Positions 1 to 7,345 are shown, numbered from the stretch's first letter. The stretch: DNA of 9,832 nt from Planctomycetaceae bacterium (GCA_030616935.1 JAUWWJ010000031.1:1-9832); one strand, 5' to 3'. Translations and numbers: made by a program. Notes: generated by a model from the letters alone, not told the origin.

Positions 1-1595
1 CTCGAATAATTTTGTTGACGTTTGTACCACACGCCCCACCCAATAAAAGTAATCGTGAGCAGCAGGTACGCAGTCATTAATTCAAAAGGGCTACGGCCGT
101 TTGACTCGGTCGGCAAAGCCCCAATTGCCCACGGAAAAAACATCCGGCTATCAGTAAATGGAGAATGGATAATCCCGAAAAGAGTAAGTATTGCAGCAAA
201 AGCGCACCATATGACTGCTCGAATCATTTTTCGGTCAATAAGTGCAGCAGTCATACCTGCCCATAATAAACTCGTAATGATAAAGCCGGAAGCAAGGAGC
301 CTGAGGCTGTAGAGTTCGATCGCCAGTTGGCCTTCTGGAGCTGCGCCTACGGCCACAAGTTTATTGGTCTGAATGACAACAAGAGCAGCAAGCGCGGGCA
401 CGCATGCGATAGCTACAGCCGGGTAATGACGTTTTGGTGTGGCTTCGAAGCTTTGAGCAGAGATTTCAAGGCCAATGAAAATCAAGATTGGAAGAATCGC
501 TGGGGCAGGAATGAGTTCGTAGAGCAGTGCAAAGGACCCAGTAAGTCCAGCGAGGCCAATAAAAAGGGCAGTCGCCAGTGTGTAGGCCGCCCGACCACCC
601 ATAGCCTTGTATGCCGGATGACCAATATATGGCGTGGATTGGATGACTCCACCGCATATCCCTGCAACAAGGGTTGCGAGTCCCTCAATTGCAATAACAC
701 CTCGTGTGTCATATTCATCACCGGCAGCAGCGGCACTCTCTGTACAGTCAATGCCACCAATAACAGTTCCGAGAGCAAATGGGATGACAATGGGCAAATA
801 TTTGAAGGTTAATGGCCATGCTGTGATCCATGTGAATTGAAAGACGTCCAGCCAGCCAGTTGGCCAAAGTGCTGAGAGAGGATCGAAACTGGCATGGGGT
901 CCACTTGATGGTAACCAGCCGAGAAATTGGCCAACAGCAGCGATTGAGCCACCAACAACAAGAGCAGCAAGAGCACCAGGAATACGCCAAGGAAGGGGGA
1001 CTTGTGCTGTAAGGCTTGCCAATACAATACCCAACGAGACAAGGCCTATGACCGGCTGAGAAAACAACTCAACAAACGGCAGGAAGCTAATGAGCGCCAG
1101 TGCGATCGCAGCAAGGCTCCCGAGTAATGCTGCTCGAGGGATCAGTTGACGTACCTTTGAGGCAACAGGAGCACAGCAAAGTTTGAAGACGCCACTTGCA
1201 ACTATGCAGCACATGCCAATGTGCCATGCCTGGCGAGCTGCGTCAGTCTCAGATAAACCATTTCCGGTTGCTTCTAGGTAGGCTGGTCCGATTACAAAAA
1301 AGACCATTCCGAATGTGCTCGGCGTATCCAACCCTAAGGGCATTGCCGTGATATCACTTCGATGAGTCTGCCTTGCAAGACGAATTGCCATCCAGGTAAA
1401 AAGCAGGTCGCCAACGATAACGCCAAGAGCAGTTCCAGGAACAAAATGTGATAGTGCAAATTCAAGTGGATAATTGAAGACGGTCACCAACAATGACACG
1501 GCAAGTGTCAAATCGGCCAAATTGTCAAGCGATAGGCCGAAAAAAGCATTAGTGTCACCGCGTGTTGCCCAGCGATAGTGAGTGGATGGCGACAT
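1..1595 (-). CDS. NCS2-like (xanthine/uracil family) permease, C-terminus cut by window edge
   Basis: An uninterrupted frame runs from an ATG at 1595 to the left edge: 531 codons with no stop, so the end of the gene lies outside. The protein is very hydrophobic with many membrane spans. After an N-terminal stretch with FFGLSLDNLADL (residues 18-29) comes DITAMPLGLDTPSTFG (81-96), which resembles the D-[VI]-TALPYGINTP segment I recall from a bacterial family of NCS2-like permeases. A second conserved block, ESAAAAGDEYDTRGV (286-300) followed by IEGLATLVAGICGG (303-316), looks like the substrate-site and scaffold region of NCS2 carriers. The role would be inner-membrane uptake of a nucleobase-like solute by proton or sodium symport, but the substrate cannot be read from sequence. 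Only weak AGAG-type purines precede the ATG. The gene is divergent from the sigma factor. Family placement is fairly sure; substrate is unknown. Confidence 0.8.
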   Translation of the reverse strand, partial: MSPSTHYRWATRGDTNAFFGLSLDNLADLTLAVSLLVTVFNYPLEFALSHFVPGTALGVIVGDLLFTWMAIRLARQTHRSDITAMPLGLDTPSTFGMVFFVIGPAYLEATGNGLSETDAARQAWHIGMCCIVASGVFKLCCAPVASKVRQLIPRAALLGSLAAIALALISFLPFVELFSQPVIGLVSLGIVLASLTAQVPLPWRIPGALAALVVGGSIAAVGQFLGWLPSSGPHASFDPLSALWPTGWLDVFQFTWITAWPLTFKYLPIVIPFALGTVIGGIDCTESAAAAGDEYDTRGVIAIEGLATLVAGICGGVIQSTPYIGHPAYKAMGGRAAYTLATALFIGLAGLTGSFALLYELIPAPAILPILIFIGLEISAQSFEATPKRHYPAVAIACVPALAALVVIQTNKLVAVGAAPEGQLAIELYSLRLLASGFIITSLLWAGMTAALIDRKMIRAVIWCAFAAILTLFGIIHSPFTDSRMFFPWAIGALPTESNGRSPFELMTAYLLLTITFIGWGVWYKRQQNYS

Positions 1596-1686
1596 AGAAG
1601 ATCTCTTAGATGACTGGATTTTTAGGTCTGTAGATACCCCTAACCGTCTGTTTAACCTGATGGTCGCAGCCGGTAACGCTTCGGAC

Positions 1687-1717
1687 TATACTCGGTTTGA
1701 GTTAAAAAACGAGTATA
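1687..1717. repeat. 8-bp perfect inverted repeat, possible operator
   Basis: TATACTCG (1687-1694) and its exact complement CGAGTATA (1710-1717) flank a 15-base spacer containing a run of six A. The spacer is long for a terminator and the arms are A/T-rich. A TATAGT hexamer read on the minus strand (1685-1690) overlaps the left arm and could be the -10 of the permease promoter, which suits a regulator-binding site. A CTCTTTTT run follows at 1720-1727, so a weak plus-strand hairpin terminator is an alternative. Confidence 0.4.
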
Positions 1718-1751
1718 TGCTCTTTTTCATGGCATCAGCAGGGGCAACTTA

Positions 1752-1779
1752 TTGCGGGCTCTCCTCTATAAAATAAAAT
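1752..1779 (+). promoter_or_regulatory. Candidate promoter of the sigma factor operon
   Basis: TTGCGG (1752-1757) and TAAAAT (1774-1779) are 16 bases apart and lie about 45 bases before the ATG at 1826. The -10 is a good housekeeping match and the -35 only partial. The A/T-rich stretch offers other -10 registers, for example TATAAA at 1767. An autoregulated ECF promoter cannot be excluded. Confidence 0.3.
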
Positions 1780-1825
1780 TGGCGAACTGAGCCGAACCAG
1801 AAGACAACCTTCCGCGTAGTAAAAA

Positions 1826-2527
1826 ATGGATATTGACCAGCCATCTTCGGAGAGAATCCATCCACTCGGTGGGGGAGTGCCTCTTCATGGTGAGACGGCT
1901 GGTGATACTACAGGCCGTCAACGTCCCCCGGCGGAAGAGCCGTCCGATGAGCAACTTTTCAAGACTTTTTGTGACACCGAAGATACCGGCGCCTACGAGG
2001 TGTTGGTTTCACGTTATGAACGAGAGCTATTTAGTTATCTGCGCCGGTATGTTGGGAGTGCTGAGATGGCAGAGGATGTTTTTCAGGCAACATTCCTGCA
2101 GATCTATGTCAAGCGGGATCGGTTCGAAGTGGGAAGGCGGTTTCGTCCGTGGCTGTATACGGTTGCAACGAATCAGGCCATTGATGCACAACGACGAAAC
2201 CGACGGCATCGCATGGTAAGCCTTGATCAACGGGCGGGTAATGATGAAGAGGGAGACTTAATGTCAGTTGTGTCGTCGGCAGGTCCGACGGCAGTTGAAA
2301 ATCTTGAAGACGAGGAAGCGAAAGAATGGGTGCGTGGAGCCGTAGACGACTTGCCGGAAACACTGCGAGCGGCGTTGATCTTAGTGTATCACCAAGGATT
2401 GAAATATCGCGAAGCTGCTGATGTTCTCGGAATACCTGTTGGAACCGTTAAGAGCAGGCTCCATGCAGCGTTACTAAAACTTAACCGTGCATGGACAAGC
2501 ACTGATCAGTCGGAGTTAAAGGCATGA
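1826..2527 (+). CDS. ECF-type RNA polymerase sigma factor
   Basis: A 233-residue sigma-70 family protein with the two-domain ECF plan. Region 2 spans about residues 56-126, with the core-binding and -10-recognition helices including YEVLVSRYERELFSYL, AEDVFQATFLQ and FRPWLYTVATNQAIDAQRR. A variable acidic linker (about 130-165) leads to region 4 (about 168-219), with the helix-turn-helix DLPETLRAALILVYHQGLKY then AADVLGIPVGTVKSRLH. It would direct polymerase to a small regulon in response to a signal relayed by the next gene. The first 42 residues are a Pro/Gly-rich extension unlike a minimal ECF factor, and no ribosome-binding sequence precedes the ATG at 1826. An in-frame GTG at 1877 just after GGTGGGGGA is a possible alternative start. 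The domain assignment is firm; the start is less so. Confidence 0.93.
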   Translation: MDIDQPSSERIHPLGGGVPLHGETAGDTTGRQRPPAEEPSDEQLFKTFCDTEDTGAYEVLVSRYERELFSYLRRYVGSAEMAEDVFQATFLQIYVKRDRFEVGRRFRPWLYTVATNQAIDAQRRNRRHRMVSLDQRAGNDEEGDLMSVVSSAGPTAVENLEDEEAKEWVRGAVDDLPETLRAALILVYHQGLKYREAADVLGIPVGTVKSRLHAALLKLNRAWTSTDQSELKA

Positions 2528-2622
2528 AGGAACAATTCGCCAGTCATCAACGAGTCAAGCACAGCAAAAGTCGAAGTTGCTTGTCGCCAAGGGAGGGAAG
2601 GGTGGCATGCGTCAAGATTTAA
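2524..2622 (+). other. 32-codon overlapping ORF, possible coupling leader
   Basis: The last bases of the sigma gene form ATGA, where an ATG at 2524 overlaps the sigma TGA stop (2525-2527). That ATG opens a 32-codon frame ending in TAA at 2622, which runs past the ATG of the downstream gene (2607) in a different frame. The peptide is basic (many K/R) and resembles nothing I know. It could carry terminating ribosomes across the 79-base gap to the next ribosome-binding site, or it may be chance. Confidence 0.2.
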
Positions 2623-3575
2623 TTGGCTATTTGCTGGATAGTGTGGATGAGGACGAACGGGCGGAGATAGAATCGGCACGTCAAAGTCCAGAAACAGCGA
2701 GTAAAGTTGAGCACGAGCTTGCAATGCTTGAACGTGCGTTGAAGCCGCTGGAACGCGACCGAGGTGTCATCTCTCCACCATCTGGTTTGGCAGAACGAAC
2801 AATTGCTGCAGTGAAGCAAGCTGCAGCTGATAAGAGACCAACACTTTCGGAAACGGCAGAATCTGATTCCATCATTCGGCCACGAGTTTGGCTTGATCGC
2901 GTGATCCTCACCGCAGCGTCTCTTGCGGCGATCATTCTTTTGGCTCCCCTATTGCTTGAAACGATGGAAGATGCCAGGGCTACCAGAGCCCAACAGAATC
3001 TACAAAAGGTAGCAACGGCTCTTCAGGGATATGCCGATGCTCACAGCATGTATCCGACGCCGCCTAGTGAAGGGCCACTGTCACGCGCAGGGCTTTATGC
3101 TCCTACACTCGTATCAGAGCATAGGATTCGCCCTGATGATGGCTTGCTCGTGTACCCCGGATCATCACTCAACCGGGATGGAGATTTTCAGGTGCCTTCA
3201 AAGGAAGAGCTCGAAGCAGCTATTGGTACAGAAAAATTCGAAAAGTTAATTGATGTTATGGGAGGTGATTACGGCTATACACTCGGCTATCGTGATGAAG
3301 CTGGTCGTTTAAAGCCGAATCGCAACCAGCAACGAAGCCACCATCCGATCATGGCAGATGCCCCTGACGCGAGCGGGAAGCAAAGTAGCAACCATCCCGA
3401 TGGAGCTCATCATATTGTGTACGAGGATGGTCATGTCGAGCGAATCTGGGTTACAAGCTCGACTCTTGATAAATTACATAAGGACGATCATTTGTATCTG
3501 AACAACGATGGGAAAATTGCTGCTGGAAAAGATGCGGAAGATGCAGTCATCGGTGATTCTCATCACCAGCCCTAG
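2607..3575 (+). CDS. Membrane-anchored anti-sigma-like protein with pseudopilin-like outer domain
   Basis: A 322-residue protein, read from the ATG at 2607 because GGGAGGGAAGGG (2591-2602) sits just upstream; the frame also opens at a TTG at 2577. Residues 4-70 form a helical segment (GYLLDSVDEDERAEIE, then PPSGLAERTIAAV) like the cytoplasmic part of planctomycete anti-sigma factors. One membrane helix follows at about 97-117. Just after it, residues 122-151 (ARATRAQQNLQKVATALQ, then YADAHSMYP) look like the long first helix of type II secretion pseudopilins or DUF1559 proteins. Near the end, NHPDGAHHIVYEDGHV (262-277) resembles the H-X9-DG motif, but with ten residues between H263 and D274. 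The protein has no cysteine, so no zinc-binding anti-sigma motif. Probable role: to hold the upstream sigma factor at the membrane and sense something outside. The pairing is inferred from gene order. Confidence 0.75.
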   Translation: MRQDLIGYLLDSVDEDERAEIESARQSPETASKVEHELAMLERALKPLERDRGVISPPSGLAERTIAAVKQAAADKRPTLSETAESDSIIRPRVWLDRVILTAASLAAIILLAPLLLETMEDARATRAQQNLQKVATALQGYADAHSMYPTPPSEGPLSRAGLYAPTLVSEHRIRPDDGLLVYPGSSLNRDGDFQVPSKEELEAAIGTEKFEKLIDVMGGDYGYTLGYRDEAGRLKPNRNQQRSHHPIMADAPDASGKQSSNHPDGAHHIVYEDGHVERIWVTSSTLDKLHKDDHLYLNNDGKIAAGKDAEDAVIGDSHHQP

Positions 3576-3604
3576 TGGTAGAGTGAGTCTCGTTGTTGCT
3601 CGTC

Positions 3605-3629
3605 ACTGAGGAGGGCTTGCCTCCTCAGT
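3605..3629. terminator. Stem-loop between convergent genes, possible bidirectional terminator
   Basis: ACTGAGGAGG (3605-3614) pairs perfectly with CCTCCTCAGT (3620-3629) around a five-base loop GCTTG. It lies 29 bases after the stop of the anti-sigma-like gene and 31 bases beyond the transketolase stop at 3661, exactly between two convergent genes. Neither strand shows a T-run after the stem, so intrinsic termination would be atypical; it may act as a 3' end stabiliser or with Rho. Confidence 0.5.
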
Positions 3630-3660
3630 TGGCATGTGGCAGCATGATCGAGAAAGATAT

Positions 3661-5727
3661 TTATTTACGCACGAGATCTCGTGCTGCAGTGACAACGGCT
3701 TCAGTAGTTATGCCAAAGTGTTCGAACAACTTCTTGGCCGGGCCAGAAGCACCGAATCCATTCATGCCGATGAATGTGCCTTTCTGACCGATCCACCTTT
3801 CCCAGCCAAATCCTGAGGCAGCTTCACATGCTACTCTCGCTGGAATGCTCGCTGGAAGAACGTGCTCACGGTACTCTTGGTCTTGCTCGGCAAAGAGTTC
3901 CCAGCACGGAAGACTCACGACTCGAGTTCGAATACCCTCTGAGTCAAGAATGTCAGCTGCATCAAGGCAAAGTGGTATCTCACTACCGGTTCCGATGAGA
4001 ATGCATTCAGCCTCGCCTCCTGTAGCTTCCTTTAAAATGTACCCCCCCTTTGCAACGCCGTTCGCTGGCCCAAGATTGGTTCGGTCGAGTGTTGGGAGAT
4101 TTTGTCGTGAAAGTACCATGACGGCTGGCTGTTTTGGGTTCAGTAATGAACTCCGATACGCCTCTGCAACTTCGTTGGCATCGGCCGGCCGAAAAACATT
4201 TAACCCAGGGACAGCTCGGGCACTCGCAAGATGTTCAATAGGCTGATGAGTGGGACCGTCCTCACCAAGACCAATTGAATCATGCGTTAGAACATAAATG
4301 ACACCAAGTTCCCCTAAAGCAGAAAGTCGAAGGGCTGGTTTGAGGTAGTCAAAGAATACAAAGAAGGTTGCGGCATAAGGCCGCAGGCCGCACAAAGCCA
4401 TGCCGTTGCAAGCAGCAGCCATGGCGTGCTCGCGGATACCAAAGTGGAAGTTGCGCCCGCGGAGGTTCTCGGGCCCAAAGTCACCTGCACCAGGAATGAG
4501 AGTCATCGTCGATGGTGCAAGGTCAGCTGAGCCACCTAAGAACCATGGGATAGTAGTGCTAAGACTCTGGAGAACTTTTCCTGACGAGACACGACTAGCC
4601 AGTCCCTTTGCGTCAGTCGCAAATTTTGGAATTGCATCTGCCCAGCCCTCTGGTAACTTTCCAGCGAGCATACAGTCCAGTTCCTTCGCGGCGGTCGGTT
4701 CGGACGAGGCTAATTTTTGATGAGCTGTCTGCCATGAGGCATTCGCGTGTTGACCGCGTGCACCTATCAAGCCTTGGAAATGTTCCGCAACTCCATTTGG
4801 AACATGGAATGCCTCTTGTGTAGGCCAATCATAAGCTTCTTTCGCCCCAGCGATCTCATCTGGTCCAAGCGGAGCACCGTGAGATGAATGAGAACCAGCT
4901 TTTGTTGGTGCGCCAAAGCCAATGACGCTTTTGACGACGATTAGGGTAGGTTTCTCAGTTTCGTGCTTAAACGCTTGAAGAGCACGACTCAGGGAGGATG
5001 CATCGTTCGCGTCGTCAACATATTCGACTCGCCACCCAAATCCTTCGAATCGACGCCCAACGTCCTCACTAAATGCAAGGTCGGTTTCACCCTCGATGGT
5101 TATTTTATTGTCATCGTAAATCCAGCAGAGGTTTGCCAGTTGAAGATGGCCAGCCAGTGACGCAGACTCACTTGCAACCCCCTCCATCAGATCACCATCA
5201 CTGCACAGCACATATGTATCAAAATCAAACAGTGTTGCATCAGGACGATTGTATTGTGCGCCTAGCCATCGAGAGGAAATAGCCATGCCAACTGAGTTTG
5301 CACATCCTTGGCCAAGCGGTCCTGTTGTTGTTTCAACGCCTACAGCCAAATGGTGTTCTGGATGTCCGGCACAAACACTGTCGAGTTGACGAAATCCCCG
5401 AATGTCATCAAGGCTGACCGCTGGAATCTTGTTCGCTTCAGTGTTTGGTCTGCCCTGTCGTACGCCCGCGAGATGAATCAGGCTATATAGCAGCATTGAG
5501 GCATGCCCACACGAAAGAACGAAACGGTCACGATTCGGCCAACTCGGATCAAGGGGGTCGTACCGCAGAAAGTCTTTCCATACCGTGTAGGCAACTGGGG
5601 CAAGCGCCATTGGGGTGCCAGGGTGCCCGCTTTTTGCAGCCTCCACAGCATCCATCGATAACGTTCGGATTGTGTCAATTGCAAGTTGATCTATGTCAGT
5701 GAGTGTTGGTGTATCTGAGCTAGGCAT
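3661..5727 (-). CDS. tkt: Transketolase
   Basis: A complete 688-residue transketolase, the thiamine-diphosphate enzyme that moves two-carbon ketol units between sugar phosphates in the non-oxidative pentose-phosphate pathway, in the cytoplasm. Length is typical. Visible landmarks in order: SGHPGTPMALAP (33-44, substrate-binding His35), NRDRFVLSCGHASMLLYSL (65-83, His75), GPLGQG (136-141), the diphosphate/metal site SDGDLMEG (176-183) followed by DDNKITIEG (205-213), the catalytic glutamate in FGIREHAMAAA (Glu433), and THDSIGLGEDGPTHQP (481-496), which holds phosphate- and substrate-binding residues. The C-terminal domain starts around 560. The ATG at 5727 gives a normal N-terminus, though no strong ribosome-binding sequence precedes it. 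It is the last gene of the minus-strand block, 103 bases after the DUF1570 gene, so read-through or its own promoter are both possible. Confidence 0.97.
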   Translation of the reverse strand: MPSSDTPTLTDIDQLAIDTIRTLSMDAVEAAKSGHPGTPMALAPVAYTVWKDFLRYDPLDPSWPNRDRFVLSCGHASMLLYSLIHLAGVRQGRPNTEANKIPAVSLDDIRGFRQLDSVCAGHPEHHLAVGVETTTGPLGQGCANSVGMAISSRWLGAQYNRPDATLFDFDTYVLCSDGDLMEGVASESASLAGHLQLANLCWIYDDNKITIEGETDLAFSEDVGRRFEGFGWRVEYVDDANDASSLSRALQAFKHETEKPTLIVVKSVIGFGAPTKAGSHSSHGAPLGPDEIAGAKEAYDWPTQEAFHVPNGVAEHFQGLIGARGQHANASWQTAHQKLASSEPTAAKELDCMLAGKLPEGWADAIPKFATDAKGLASRVSSGKVLQSLSTTIPWFLGGSADLAPSTMTLIPGAGDFGPENLRGRNFHFGIREHAMAAACNGMALCGLRPYAATFFVFFDYLKPALRLSALGELGVIYVLTHDSIGLGEDGPTHQPIEHLASARAVPGLNVFRPADANEVAEAYRSSLLNPKQPAVMVLSRQNLPTLDRTNLGPANGVAKGGYILKEATGGEAECILIGTGSEIPLCLDAADILDSEGIRTRVVSLPCWELFAEQDQEYREHVLPASIPARVACEAASGFGWERWIGQKGTFIGMNGFGASGPAKKLFEHFGITTEAVVTAARDLVRK

Positions 5728-5791
5728 GAAGTGGCTTTCAGGCGTGGAGTGGTGTGTTTAGGTGTCACAATCAGGCTTGTAATAAATTCGT

Positions 5792-5801
5792 AGCGTACGC
5801 T
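5792..5801. repeat. 10-bp perfect palindrome upstream of transketolase
   Basis: AGCGTACGCT is fully self-complementary and lies 65 bases before the transketolase ATG, inside the 103-base gap (5728-5830) that would contain any private promoter. A palindrome of this size can be a regulator half-site pair, but one copy of ten bases can also arise by chance. No clear -35/-10 pair was found around it. Confidence 0.25.
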
Positions 5802-5830
5802 GGAACGCGAACTACTATAAGCGATAATGC

Positions 5831-7345
5831 TCATGGTGACGACAGATACCGCTTATACGCGGTATCAAGTTCTTCTGGGCTTCTCTCGCAGAGTTTCCAG
5901 AGCGTTTCCTGCTCGGCTGTTCCGCGGTACAGCTGAACGAGGTATTCGATAAAAGCGTTTCGGTAACGGCCGCGTTCACCATTCATAAAAAAGTCTGCGA
6001 GACCGGATAGCTGGCTGTATATTTTTGGCAATTCTGGTTCCTTCTGTAACGCACTTCTTCCAAGTTTTGACAGTTGGCGTAGGGGAATAAAATAGTTGTC
6101 GTCGAGAAGCCTTTCCCGTGCCGCAGGAACGCGACCATTTCGGCGACCACCAGCCGTAAAGCCAAAATCAGTTTCCGTAAGGCTTTCCATGTAGCAGGCG
6201 GCAGCCTCCAACGCCCACATGCCATGCTTGCTTCCAACTAAGGGGCTTGTTGGCCAAGATTCTGCGAAGAGTTGATGAGTTGCTTCGTGTTCTACGGTCT
6301 GGATGCCCGAGTCCTGATTGGAAAAAAACCATGCTGTTTGTGTGGGTGTCCAGTAGATACCAAGAGTTTTCCCAATATTTGGCTCCAGAGGCTGCAAGCT
6401 GTCGATGTACTCCTCACGATTCGCAAGCAAGATAACCTTGAATAAACTTGTTGGGCGAGGCCTTGCTTGTCCAACGATTCTGCGACTTAGCTCGACTGGA
6501 GTCAGTACAAAACCCGGGAAAACTTGCCGCCAGATGAAGCGAGTCAGTTCGAGCTGTTTTGCTATAGCAGCTGCATGGGGCAGCCCGGCGGTCGACTGGA
6601 TGTGCCAGTGGTCTGAATGAAACAGTTGCAGGGCTGTGTCGGAAGGCTGTTTTCTCGAACTACCGGGAAAAGCTAATGAATTCTGAGGCGATGTTTGGAT
6701 AGTTTTTTTTCCATTTCTCAGCCAACCTTCGTCAGGAGAGTACTCTTTTTTTTGCGTAAGTTGGCGAGCAACATTTGGCCAGACCCATTGGTCGCCATGC
6801 CTGACATACCCAAGAGCACGACGGCTCATTGCATGATCAGGGTTTTCACGGAGAACACGAACAAGAAGGCGCATGGAATCATTGCTTGATTGCATGCCAT
6901 CGCGAGGGCGAAATTTCTTCTGTTTTTGAATTTCATCCTTGGCCTTTTCAAAAAAATAGAGAGCACGTTGTTGTCGAAGGTGCACGAAGTCCGTCCACAC
7001 ACTCTCGCTCGCCTTCGCAAGCCAAGCAGGCTTCAGAAGTTTTTTGTCGATACTTGCAATAATTTGACACTGGGTCGGCCCCAGTTCATCTGGCAAAGGC
7101 CAGTTTTCAATGTAGGCAGCAAGTCGCTCGTCGCCACAAGCCTGAGCGTCGCGAACAATTTCCAAGCAGCAGTCATTCCATCCCACGCCGATCGGATTTG
7201 TATGGTCTCCGATATCAGCATGCAGTTTTTGTGGGCAATGAAATCCAGCGCTTACGAGAGAAAAAAGAAAAAGAATAGGGAGCCATGCAACCTTCGTTGC
7301 GCCGGCGTTATTCCTCTTTCTCGAAAGCAGAATCAAACTGCACAT
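5831..7345 (-). CDS. Secreted DUF1570-type putative zinc metallopeptidase
   Basis: Read from the ATG at 7345 this is a 504-residue protein; the frame stays open to 7462 inside the neighbouring gene. The N-terminus fits a signal peptide: basic [11 protein letters not shown], a hydrophobic run [16 protein letters not shown], then polar residues, so it should be exported. A middle segment [12 protein letters not shown] resembles a sequence I recall before such domains in planctomycete proteins. The C-terminal part carries [10 protein letters not shown] (residues 351-360), an HExxH zinc site (bases 6275-6289), and [12 protein letters not shown] starting 20 residues after its second histidine, whose first Glu (residue 380) may be the third ligand, as in gluzincins and DUF1570 proteins. 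The substrate is unknown and activity is unproven. It overlaps the upstream epimerase-like gene by 38 bases, implying co-transcription. Other candidate starts are an ATG at 7399 and a TTG at 7336. Confidence 0.75.
   Translation of the reverse strand: MCSLILLSRKRNNAGATKVAWLPILFLFSLVSAGFHCPQKLHADIGDHTNPIGVGWNDCCLEIVRDAQACGDERLAAYIENWPLPDELGPTQCQIIASIDKKLLKPAWLAKASESVWTDFVHLRQQRALYFFEKAKDEIQKQKKFRPRDGMQSSNDSMRLLVRVLRENPDHAMSRRALGYVRHGDQWVWPNVARQLTQKKEYSPDEGWLRNGKKTIQTSPQNSLAFPGSSRKQPSDTALQLFHSDHWHIQSTAGLPHAAAIAKQLELTRFIWRQVFPGFVLTPVELSRRIVGQARPRPTSLFKVILLANREEYIDSLQPLEPNIGKTLGIYWTPTQTAWFFSNQDSGIQTVEHEATHQLFAESWPTSPLVGSKHGMWALEAAACYMESLTETDFGFTAGGRRNGRVPAARERLLDDNYFIPLRQLSKLGRSALQKEPELPKIYSQLSGLADFFMNGERGRYRNAFIEYLVQLYRGTAEQETLWKLCERSPEELDTAYKRYLSSP
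5845..5866. repeat. 8-bp inverted repeat at the 3' end of the DUF1570 gene
   Basis: GATACCGC (5845-5852) and GCGGTATC (5859-5866) form a perfect 8-bp stem with a six-base loop, 11 bases inside the stop codon. It encodes part of the C-terminal AYKRYL. On the minus strand no T-run follows, so it is not a standard terminator; it might stabilise or attenuate the message before transketolase. Confidence 0.3.

Larger units (their letters stand above)
1596..1825. promoter_or_regulatory. Divergent intergenic region between permease and sigma factor
   Basis: This 230-base stretch separates two genes that point away from each other, so it must hold both promoters. I see no convincing gene: the short open frame starting at 1582 has no family resemblance and lies partly inside the permease. 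The notable contents are the inverted repeat at 1687-1717, an A/T-rich stretch at 1767-1780, and a weak 5-bp TTAGG/CCTAA pair (1622-1626 and 1639-1643) in what would be the permease leader. Confidence 0.6.

Noticed and set aside
327..812. A 161-codon plus-strand open frame, with several others, across 1-1595
   Set aside because: They lie opposite the permease frame, have no recognisable family, and their composition follows from the complementary hydrophobic coding sequence.
1596..1690. A possible purine riboswitch in the permease leader
   Set aside because: A purine-type permease invites the idea, but I could not find the conserved junction and loop sequences or a proper P1 stem; only short weak pairings are present.
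1582..1776. A 64-codon plus-strand frame in the divergent region
   Set aside because: It overlaps the permease start, has no convincing ribosome-binding sequence or family resemblance, and covers the likely promoters and inverted repeat.
5176..5201. SDGDLMEG in transketolase in place of the usual GDG motif
   Set aside because: The functional Asp, Glu and following Asn are kept, and to my knowledge serine at this first position occurs in many bacterial transketolases, so it is not a defect.
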